The notes beneath the pieces are model-generated. The model worked only from the letters and a program-made list of their open reading frames with translations. It was not told where the DNA came from and did no database searches. Made by a program: the position numbers and the translations under genes. 5,741 nt of DNA from Verrucomicrobiaceae bacterium (GTDB taxonomy: Bacteria; Verrucomicrobiota; Verrucomicrobiia; Verrucomicrobiales; Verrucomicrobiaceae). Positions 1-5,674 of this stretch are shown here, piece by piece. The stretch is from positions 1 to 5,741 of the forward strand of contig CANHTV010000257.1 of assembly GCA_947463285.1 (NCBI GenBank). Direction: 5' to 3'. Positions within the stretch are counted from its first letter, which is position 1. The number at the start of each line of letters is the position of its first letter.

Positions 1-1895
1 CAGGTGGCGACGCGGTCGGCGCGGCCGAAACTTTTGAGGAAGTAGCTGGCGATGTTGCTGTCGGGCAGTTGCAGGGCGCGGAAGCCCATGGGGTAGGCGT
101 CGGCGGTGCCGCGGTTGGCGTTGCGGCGGTCGATCTTGAAGGTGGTGGGCGCGGCGGTGACCTGGCTCACGGTATCGAGCAGCACCTCGGCTTTCAGTCG
201 GCGCGGGACGTAGTGGGAGCCGTAGCGGAGGTCGGTGATGTTTTCGGGAAGGGTGACGCTGCTGCGCTGGTAGGTCTCGCTTTGCAGGATGGTGCGCATG
301 AGGGCCTTCAGGTCGAATTTTTGCTTCACGAGATGCTCACAGGCAGCGGCGAAGAGCGGCTCGTTGCTGGCGGGATTGGTGACGCGGAGGTCATCGACGG
401 CCTCGACGAGTCCGCTGCCGAAAAAGTTTGCCCACACGCGGTTCACGATGGCGCGTTGGAAGAGTTTGTTATCGGCGCTGGTGAGCCAGTTCGCGAGTGT
501 GATGCGGCGATCCTCGGTGGAGGTCATCGAGATGGGCTGCAAGGCATCGAGCGGGCGCGGCGGCTGCGGTTTGCCGGTAAGCGGCGCGACGAGATCACCC
601 TGGGAGTCGCTGAAAAGTACACGCTCGTCGGCCTGCGTGCCGTTTTTGGTGCGCACGCGGGCGAAGAGGTTCGCGAAGGCGTAGTACTGATCATAGGTCC
701 ATTTTTCCATCGGGTGGTTGTGGCACTTCGCGCAGGCGATGGAGGTGCCCATGAAGGCCACGCTGACGGTTTCGGCGCATTTGGTGGGTTCGTCGTTCAG
801 CACGAAGAAATTCGCACCGCCGTGTTCGAGGGTGCTGCCGGTGGCGGTGAGCAGATCACGCACCATGGCGTCCCATGGCGTGTTCGCGGTGACGTGGCGG
901 CGGATCCAGTTGTAATACGACCACATCGCCTGCGGCATGAGCTTGTCGCCATTCACGAGGAAGAGATCGCTCCAGCGATGCGACCAGTAATCGACGAACT
1001 CAGGCCGCTTCAGCAGGGCGTCGATGACGCGGTCGCGTTTGTCGGCGGCTTTGTCGGCGAGGAAGGCCTGCGCTTCTTCGGCAGTGGGTAAAACGCCGAT
1101 GGTGTCGAGAAACGCGCGGCGGATGAATTCGGCGTCGGTGGCGCGTGCTGAGGGGGGGATGTTCAGCTCGTGCAGTTTGGTCAAAACATGCTCGTCGATG
1201 AAGTTGCGTGGCTTCAGTACGGCGAAGGCGGCCGCGTCGAGTTTGCCCGGTTGCGGCACGGTGACGGTAGTGACGCTCAACAGGCTCAAATACCACGCAC
1301 TGACCGTCGCCTCGCCACTGCCCGTGGTTTTGATGAGGCCGTTGTCATCGACGGTGGCCACGCTGGCGTTAGTGGCGTTGTATTTGCACCAGCGCGTGAC
1401 GTCCTCGCTGTGACCATCGCTGAATTTGGCGGTGACTTTAAGCGGCACGCTCTTGCCCGCCTGCGTGACGAGATGCGGCTCCGACACGCTGAGCGACACA
1501 ATGCGCGGATCATCCGCCTTTGGCCCAGGCGCACCCGCCGCGATCCAATCCGCGATGGCTTTGTACTCTGGCGAGTTCATCTCGAAGCGCTTATCGCCTT
1601 TGTGCGGCACCGCTTTGACCGCCTTGAGCAGAAAAAGACTCCGCGCCGGCTCTTCGAGCGTGAGACGACGCCCGTTCGCGCTACGCGTAATTGAAAGCCA
1701 GTCGCCCTCGTCATCGAAACCTCGCAGGGAGAGACGGAAGCCACCTTGTCCCGCCGCCGCGCCGTGACAGGCGCCCATCGCGCAACCATAGCGCGTAAGA
1801 ATCGGCTGAATGGTGTTGCGGAAGGAGGGGACTTCGGCGGAGGCCGAGATGCTCGTCAAAACACAAGCTAGAAGACTGAACAGGACGCGTGACAT
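1..1895 (-). CDS. Exported PSCyt2/BIG2/PSD1 (DUF1549-DUF1553) cytochrome-like protein, 3' end missing
   Basis: My own minus-strand translation from the ATG at 1895 stays open to the window edge: 631 full codons plus two bases, so the C-terminus is lost. Residues 1-20 look like a signal peptide ending in ASA before Glu21. Residues 22-124 resemble a planctomycete-type cytochrome c domain, with C38, C43 and H44 in a CxxxxCH arrangement followed by a GQGGFRLSLRGF stretch. A BIG2-like immunoglobulin fold covers about 133-213. DUF1549 (PSCyt2) runs from about N231 to 405 and contains a CAKCHNHP motif (C388, C391, H392). DUF1553 (PSD1) starts near R463. The visible end, GRADRVAT then a codon beginning TG, is where I would expect the next conserved Cys, so perhaps 80-110 residues are missing. 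Family members are thought to be haem-binding envelope proteins, often encoded beside DUF1501 proteins; their biochemical role is unknown. No Shine-Dalgarno sequence is visible before the start. The family assignment is firm, the function is not. Confidence 0.93.
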   Translation of the reverse strand, partial: MSRVLFSLLACVLTSISASAEVPSFRNTIQPILTRYGCAMGACHGAAAGQGGFRLSLRGFDDEGDWLSITRSANGRRLTLEEPARSLFLLKAVKAVPHKGDKRFEMNSPEYKAIADWIAAGAPGPKADDPRIVSLSVSEPHLVTQAGKSVPLKVTAKFSDGHSEDVTRWCKYNATNASVATVDDNGLIKTTGSGEATVSAWYLSLLSVTTVTVPQPGKLDAAAFAVLKPRNFIDEHVLTKLHELNIPPSARATDAEFIRRAFLDTIGVLPTAEEAQAFLADKAADKRDRVIDALLKRPEFVDYWSHRWSDLFLVNGDKLMPQAMWSYYNWIRRHVTANTPWDAMVRDLLTATGSTLEHGGANFFVLNDEPTKCAETVSVAFMGTSIACAKCHNHPMEKWTYDQYYAFANLFARVRTKNGTQADERVLFSDSQGDLVAPLTGKPQPPRPLDALQPISMTSTEDRRITLANWLTSADNKLFQRAIVNRVWANFFGSGLVEAVDDLRVTNPASNEPLFAAACEHLVKQKFDLKALMRTILQSETYQRSSVTLPENITDLRYGSHYVPRRLKAEVLLDTVSQVTAAPTTFKIDRRNANRGTADAYPMGFRALQLPDSNIASYFLKSFGRADRVAT

Positions 1896-2060
1896 GAATG
1901 GGAAACTATACGTCTTCCAACTTCGATTCTAAATGGACGATGCAGCTTTGGTTTTGCGTGATTTTCAAGATTCGGGCCTTTCTAGACGGCTTCGCAAAAG
2001 ATAGAAGGCTGAACCTGCACGGGCTCAGCCTTCTGTGTGTTGGTGTTTTTGATCAGCTAT
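1896..2060. other. Intergenic spacer upstream of the PSCyt2/PSD1 gene
   Basis: This 165-bp spacer between two genes on the minus strand holds the terminator hairpin at 2003-2034. The rest is presumably the promoter and leader of the PSCyt2/PSD1 gene. On the minus strand there are two -10-like hexamers, TAGAAT and TATAGT, but neither has a convincing -35 box at normal spacing, so I do not call a promoter. A 64-codon plus-strand frame starting at 1898 crosses the hairpin and the end of the DUF1080 gene and looks like chance. Confidence 0.5.
2003..2034 (-). terminator. Probable intrinsic terminator after the DUF1080 gene
   Basis: A perfect 10-bp inverted repeat, AGAAGGCTGA (2003-2012) and TCAGCCTTCT (2025-2034), encloses a 12-base loop. 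It begins 26 bp past the stop codon of the DUF1080 gene. On the minus strand the stem is followed by ATCTTTTGC, a short and imperfect U-tract. On the plus strand it is followed by GTGTGTTGGTGTTTTT, which is also T-rich but offset. It most likely ends the transcript coming from the right, which would separate the DUF1080 gene from the PSCyt2 gene starting at 1895. The stem is seen directly; termination is inferred. Confidence 0.7.
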
Positions 2061-3230
2061 TTATTTCTTGGGCTCCCAGTTGCGAGCCTTGATCAGCGCT
2101 TCGAGCTTTTGGCGGGCGGCCAAATTGTCGGCCACCAGCTTGAATTTGCCGAGATACCTCAGGGCCTTGGTGACTTGCAGAACTTCGCCTTTGCGTTTTT
2201 CCACCTGATCTTCAGGCAGTGAAGTGACTTCCTGCGTGAGTTTTTCCAACTGAGCCATGGCCTCGGCTCGAATGCTTTCAGAGTCGGCGTAGCAAAGGGA
2301 TTCGAACTGACGCAGCATCTTGGGTGTGCCAGCGAACTTGGCAGCGTCTTCGAGGATGCCTTGGGCAATCTGGGCGCGTTTTGCGCTCGTGGCGGCTTCA
2401 GTCATGCGGCTGCTGTCGCCGCCGTCCAGGGCACGCTTGGGCAGCGGGCGATACCAGATATTCCGATAACGAACTGGGTTACCATGATCCTGCAGTTTGA
2501 GCGGGCCTTTTTCTGGGAAAGCACGAGGCGATGAGCGGCGCATGTGGCCACCGCCACCTTCCAGCGGCGTGTGGTCCTGCGTCAGCACGCCATTCACGAA
2601 AACGGTGATGTAACCGGGATCAATCTCCTGCCCGTCTTTGAAAAGCGGACGGCGGAAGATGATGTCGTAGGTCTGCCATTCACCAGGAGCGCGTAGAGCG
2701 TTCGCCATCGGTGGATTGATGCCGTAGATGGATGAGGCAAAACCGTCCGGGTAGGTGGGGTTGTTGTAATTATCCAGCACCTGCACTTCCACCTGCCCCA
2801 TAAGGAAAACGCCGCTGTTGCCACGGCCCTGGCTGTTGCCTTCAACCTTGGCTGGAGCGCTCCACTCGATGTGCAGCTGGCAATCGCCAAATTCTTCCTT
2901 GCTGCGCACATAACCACTGCCGGGCACACATTGTAGCACGCCTGCTTTGACCTCCCACTTGGTGGGTTCGGCAGGTTGTTTGTCGGCCTGCCATTTGCTG
3001 ATCTCATCCACTCCACCACCAAAAAGAATGACGGCATCCGAGGGAGGCTGGCCAGGCTGATCCTGGGTGCTAAAGCTGCCTGGCTCCACCCGCGCTGGCT
3101 GGGGCCGGTTCATGTCATGGATGGCCCAGGGATGCGTGGCATCCGGTGGATCACCGTAAAAACCGCCATCAGCGAGTGCGCCAGCGGCCAGCAAAGTGAG
3201 TGAGAGTGTCTGAAAAGTGAGGTGTTTCAT
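2061..3230 (-). CDS. Exported DUF1080 (3-keto-disaccharide hydrolase family) protein with helical C-terminal extension
   Basis: The product has 389 residues. Residues 1-20 form a signal peptide ending GALA before Asp21. A proline-rich linker (about 26-64) leads to a DUF1080 domain (Pfam 3keto-disac_hyd, concanavalin-like beta sandwich) at about 66-262. Typical blocks are visible: LFGGGVDEISKW (69-80), QLHIEWSAP (118-126), RGNSGVFLMGQVEVQVLDNY (136-155), GEWQTYDIIFRRP (183-195) and GPLKLQDHGNPVRYRNIWYR (242-261). Some family members hydrolyse 3-keto-glucosides or disaccharides made by periplasmic oxidoreductases; whether this one does is inferred from family only. About 125 residues after the domain (265-389) are Lys/Glu/Ala-rich and look alpha-helical, which is more than most members carry. 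The start codon directly precedes the signal peptide, with no Shine-Dalgarno sequence (the preceding bases read ACGACTTCCC). The alpha/beta hydrolase gene lies 165 bp upstream on the same strand, and the hairpin at 2003-2034 follows. Confidence 0.93.
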   Translation of the reverse strand: MKHLTFQTLSLTLLAAGALADGGFYGDPPDATHPWAIHDMNRPQPARVEPGSFSTQDQPGQPPSDAVILFGGGVDEISKWQADKQPAEPTKWEVKAGVLQCVPGSGYVRSKEEFGDCQLHIEWSAPAKVEGNSQGRGNSGVFLMGQVEVQVLDNYNNPTYPDGFASSIYGINPPMANALRAPGEWQTYDIIFRRPLFKDGQEIDPGYITVFVNGVLTQDHTPLEGGGGHMRRSSPRAFPEKGPLKLQDHGNPVRYRNIWYRPLPKRALDGGDSSRMTEAATSAKRAQIAQGILEDAAKFAGTPKMLRQFESLCYADSESIRAEAMAQLEKLTQEVTSLPEDQVEKRKGEVLQVTKALRYLGKFKLVADNLAARQKLEALIKARNWEPKK

Positions 3231-3281
3231 GGGAAGTCGTGCATCAAAGCGGAGTTCGAGGGGAAGCTCAAGCGTTCAGGC

Positions 3282-3350
3282 AAGGTTACGGAGCATCAAG
3301 AAGGTCAAGCTCCGTCAAGGAGTTGGAGAGCCACCCTCCTTGATAACCTT
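3282..3350 (-). repeat. Three-way-junction palindromic element
   Basis: Three nested perfect inverted repeats fit together without gaps. The outer stem is AAGGTTA (3282-3288) with TAACCTT (3344-3350). Hairpin A is CGGAGC (3289-3294) with GCTCCG (3309-3314), with a 14-base loop. Hairpin B is TCAAGGAG (3315-3322) with CTCCTTGA (3336-3343), with a further TGG/CCA pairing at 3324-3326 and 3331-3333 around a four-base AGAG loop. No base at the junction is unpaired. In the presumed transcript of the DUF1080 gene it would lie about 51 bases before the start codon. No U-tract follows it on the minus strand, so it is not a standard terminator. The pairing is read from sequence; a role as RNA, protein site or mobile repeat is not known. 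Confidence 0.6.
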
Positions 3351-3355
3351 TAACC

Positions 3356-3380
3356 TCTTGACTTTCTTGACAATCTTGAC
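3356..3380. repeat. Three TCTTGAC repeats with a 9-bp period
   Basis: TCTTGAC occurs at 3356-3362, 3365-3371 and 3374-3380, exactly 9 bp apart. Inverted versions (ATCAAGA, GTCAAGC and GTCAAGG) begin at 3295, 3304 and 3314 inside the neighbouring folded element. The array starts 15 bp after the hydrolase stop codon in the direction of transcription. It may be a degenerate iteron or microsatellite, or one half of an alternative RNA pairing; nothing in the sequence decides between these. Confidence 0.6.
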
Positions 3381-3395
3381 GGCGGCATTGCCGGA

Positions 3396-5411
3396 TCACT
3401 TCCCCCACTGCCAGGCTTCATTAAAGAATCCTGCATCGGCGATACCGCCGGGGGCGCGAGGGGTTTTGGGCTGGGTGAGGTCGATGACGGCCCAATCAGG
3501 CAGTTTGGCGATCTGGCGGGCGTTGTTGAGGTAATCGTATTCGCGATACGTAAAACTACTGTTGATGACAATGTAGCGCTTGGGGTTCAGCGGGTTCGGA
3601 TAAACGAGCACGGGGGCGTGAGTGGCGGTGTCGTAGGTTTTGCCGTTGGCGATGAGCTTGCCATTTGCCCATTTGATGGGCAGCTTGGCGATGACTTTGG
3701 CGAGCACGGCGTTGCTCTGCGGATCGCCCCAGAGGACAAGGTTGCTGGCGGCGATGTCGGCATCAGTGATGGCTTTATCGTCCTTGGCGGGGGCATCGCC
3801 ACGGAACTGGCGACGCCACTCGAAGCTGGCGCGATCCATCTCGGCTTTCGTCCAAGCGGCGACTTTGTCATTGATGGCGGTGCCGCTGGGTTTCACGAAG
3901 AGGAAGCTGTCCATGAAAGCGTCGTCGATGGGGCCGGAGAGGCCGTGTTGTTTGACGAGTTTGCCATCTTCATGGGCGGTGAGGGTTTGCTGCCATTTGC
4001 CGTCGCTGCGGCGGAGGTGGACGACCCAGGAACGATCGGTTTTCGGGCGGACAACCTCCAACGCGGTGCCATCAATCTTCACGGTGGGCTTTTCGCGGAC
4101 ACTGAGCGGGCAATGACCAGCGGGCATGTCGAGCGTCATGGCGGCGACGTTCTGCGTTTTGATCGTGACCTCGGCATCACCAGTGATTTCGGCATGGACG
4201 CGGGTGCGCTCCCATTGCTTTTCCAGCTCATCGACGGTGATCCAGTGCATGGTGTTGTAGCGCAGGAACCAAGTGGTGAAGTGGACTTCACGCGGCGTGC
4301 GATCACGACCGACAGCGGCGATGGCGGCGAGGCGCTTCTCGACTTCGATCAGAGCGTTGGGCTCGATTTTATGCGCGGTCTGCGGGCCGATGATGTGGGT
4401 CAGCTCGATGTTCTCCATGCGGAGATACCTCTCCATGATGTCGGCGGCCTGCTTCTGCTTATCGATCTCGCCGCTGTAGGCCACAGTGGGCACGTGGAAG
4501 AGGTTCAGGGCGCTGTCAGTGGCGTTGTACCAATGCCAGAGCGTCTTTTCATAAGCAGGGATTTTGGAGACGTCCTCGCTCTGGAAGACATTGAGGAACT
4601 CAGGCGTCTCGGCAAAACCTGCGCCGGGGTTCGCACCGCACCACTTCTCGGCGTAGTTCACCGCGAACTGCCAGGCAGCGGCCCCCCCCATGCTGAAGCC
4701 ACGGATGATGGTGCGGTCTTCGTCGATGGCGTAGAACTTCTTAGCGTGATCGAGCGCCTCCAGCAGATCCACTTCACCGGCAAATTTATTCGCGCAGCAG
4801 TAGCGGCCATAGGGGTGCAAAACGAGCGTGTTGGCCGGCGCGACATTGCCAACCTGCTTGCGGCGTTGATCGATGAAGCCCATCTCGCTAAGTGTCTCGC
4901 CTCGGCCATGGCACCAGGCATCAAGCCGCGATGGCGCGCCGCTGTAGCTTTCTGGAATGACCATGCCGTAGGGCTGAACGGAGCCGTCGATCTTGGAGCG
5001 GTAGCCACGCACGACGAGACCCTTCTGCGTCGTCCACGGATGCTGACCATTCTTGAGTTGCTCGGCGCGTTGTTTGCCTTCCTCGATGATTTCCTGCGCA
5101 GCTTTCAGCTCGGTCAGCTTGTGGACTTCGTTGTACTTCAGCGCCCAATCCACGGCCTTGTGATACACTTCCACATCGGGCAGCAGGTCGGCGAGTCTCG
5201 GGTTCTTGGTCTGGGCTTTGGCGGCAGCCTCAATAGCAGCGCGTAGTTCGGTCAAACCTTGCTGGAGAGCCTTGGCATCCGACTCGGGCACGCTGACTCC
5301 GGGAGGCGGAATAGGGCGGACGTTTTCAGCGAGGTTGTCTTTCGGCCCATCGGCAAGCGCGAAAAGGGGGAAAAGGCAGAGGGCGGTGGAGGAAAAGGAC
5401 CTGAATTTCAT
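3396..5411 (-). CDS. Exported prolyl-oligopeptidase-like alpha/beta hydrolase (serine hydrolase)
   Basis: The product has 671 residues. Residues 1-20 are a signal peptide (LFALA before Asp21), so it acts outside the cytoplasm. A helical, Ala/Glu/Lys-rich N-terminal region (about 44-120) precedes an alpha/beta hydrolase domain (about 130-365). The nucleophile elbow is GFSMGG, with Ser240. The likely acid is Asp317 (in SGEIDKQ) and the likely histidine is His347 (in GPQTAHKIEP). About 372-490 contains a HFTTWFLRYNTMHW block (378-391) and looks beta-rich. About 556-645, with NLVLWGDPQSN and VLVYPNPLNPKRYIVINSS, resembles the C-terminal domain of large PVC-group secreted hydrolases. Members are annotated as prolyl oligopeptidase-family peptidases or esterases, but substrates are unknown; a carbohydrate or aryl esterase is equally possible. 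The start at 5411 is supported by GAGG seven bases upstream and by the signal peptide. It is divergent from the gene at 5675 and may be cotranscribed with the DUF1080 gene. A run of eight G falls in the elbow codons. Confidence 0.93.
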   Translation of the reverse strand: MKFRSFSSTALCLFPLFALADGPKDNLAENVRPIPPPGVSVPESDAKALQQGLTELRAAIEAAAKAQTKNPRLADLLPDVEVYHKAVDWALKYNEVHKLTELKAAQEIIEEGKQRAEQLKNGQHPWTTQKGLVVRGYRSKIDGSVQPYGMVIPESYSGAPSRLDAWCHGRGETLSEMGFIDQRRKQVGNVAPANTLVLHPYGRYCCANKFAGEVDLLEALDHAKKFYAIDEDRTIIRGFSMGGAAAWQFAVNYAEKWCGANPGAGFAETPEFLNVFQSEDVSKIPAYEKTLWHWYNATDSALNLFHVPTVAYSGEIDKQKQAADIMERYLRMENIELTHIIGPQTAHKIEPNALIEVEKRLAAIAAVGRDRTPREVHFTTWFLRYNTMHWITVDELEKQWERTRVHAEITGDAEVTIKTQNVAAMTLDMPAGHCPLSVREKPTVKIDGTALEVVRPKTDRSWVVHLRRSDGKWQQTLTAHEDGKLVKQHGLSGPIDDAFMDSFLFVKPSGTAINDKVAAWTKAEMDRASFEWRRQFRGDAPAKDDKAITDADIAASNLVLWGDPQSNAVLAKVIAKLPIKWANGKLIANGKTYDTATHAPVLVYPNPLNPKRYIVINSSFTYREYDYLNNARQIAKLPDWAVIDLTQPKTPRAPGGIADAGFFNEAWQWGK

Positions 5412-5418
5412 GAACAGA

Positions 5419-5422
5419 CCTC
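5419..5422 (-). promoter_or_regulatory. Shine-Dalgarno site of the hydrolase gene
   Basis: On the minus strand GAGG lies seven bases before the ATG at 5411 (GATTGAGGTCTGTTCATG). It is the only well-placed ribosome binding site in the window and supports the chosen start, which also begins the signal peptide. Confidence 0.6.
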
Positions 5423-5605
5423 AATCAACGTCGTCAGGCGCGCCAGTCTCCTGCAAAATCAGCCTTCGCCTCATTAAAAACCATGCCTAGCCGCAGTGCC
5501 TCCTTACAAACAGCCCTACAGGAAGGCTAAAGTTGTTCACAATCAGGAGCCTGGGGTTAGAATATTCACCAAGAGACCCTCAAAAAAAGATTTTGGCTCG
5601 ACTTC

Positions 5606-5636
5606 GTGACAAATTTTCAGTAACGATCCTAATAAT
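5606..5636 (+). promoter_or_regulatory. Candidate sigma-70-type promoter for the gene at 5675
   Basis: GTGACA (5606-5611) matches five of six bases of the TTGACA box. AATAAT (5631-5636) matches five of six of TATAAT. The 19-bp spacer is slightly long. Transcription would begin near 5643, about 30 bases before the ATG at 5675. This rests on consensus matching in AT-rich DNA only, and PVC-group promoters are poorly characterised. Confidence 0.3.
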
Positions 5637-5674
5637 TCGGGGTTACTTTCTTCTGAACAGAATCTTCACTGACC

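Larger units (their letters stand above)
3231..3395. other. Repeat-rich spacer between the hydrolase and DUF1080 genes
   Basis: This 165-bp spacer separates the stop codon of the hydrolase gene from the start of the DUF1080 gene on the minus strand. It contains seven copies of the pentamer TCAAG or its complement CTTGA between about 3296 and 3379, arranged as an inverted cluster. It is therefore either a structured leader or 3' untranslated region, or a palindromic intergenic repeat. No convincing promoter or open frame is visible. A plus-strand frame from 3217 to 3534 crosses it but reads antisense into the hydrolase gene and has no family resemblance. Confidence 0.6.
5412..5674. promoter_or_regulatory. 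Divergent intergenic region with putative promoters and small palindromes
   Basis: This 263-bp region separates the start codons of two divergent genes for exported proteins, so it must hold both promoters. It is clearly richer in A+T than the genes, with a run of seven A at 5582-5588. Two small inverted repeats share the core TGAACA: TTGTTCACAA (5533-5542, core read on the minus strand) and TTCTGAACAGAA (5651-5662). The octamer TGAACAGA appears at 5654-5661 and again at 5411-5418 over the hydrolase start. An AGGAGG on the minus strand at 5499-5504 stands 14 bases before a 16-codon frame (5484 to 5434). I see no longer gene in it. Confidence 0.5.

Noticed and set aside
69..1091. A 340-codon plus-strand open frame
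   Set aside because: It is antisense to the DUF1549/DUF1553 coding region, which translates continuously with conserved motifs. The plus-strand product is low in complexity and matches no family I recognise.
1000..1296. Minus-strand frames at 1000-1296, 1286-1534 and 1577-1789
   Set aside because: These are out-of-frame readings inside the PSCyt2/PSD1 gene, rich in Arg, Ser and Pro, which is typical of shifted GC-rich codons.
3282..3350. A tRNA at the three-way-junction element
   Set aside because: It has a 7-bp outer stem and similar length, but only two internal hairpins, loops of 13-14 bases and no D-loop or T-loop consensus.
3282..3350. A standard rho-independent terminator after the hydrolase gene
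   Set aside because: No U-run follows the structure on the minus strand, which reads AACCTTGCCTGAACG just past the junction.
3295..3380. A CRISPR array
   Set aside because: The repeat unit is only 7 bp with a 9-bp period and inverted copies, unlike CRISPR repeats of about 24-40 bp separated by unique spacers.
3618..5246. A 542-codon plus-strand open frame
   Set aside because: It is exactly antisense to the secreted hydrolase gene, which has a signal peptide, a catalytic triad and a ribosome binding site. The plus-strand product is rich in Gly, Asp, Val and Ala and has no recognisable domain, as expected for the shadow of a GC-rich gene.
5582..5597. CAAAA...TTTTG inverted repeat as a terminator
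   Set aside because: The stem is short and AT-only, and it lies between two divergent starts, where no gene ends.
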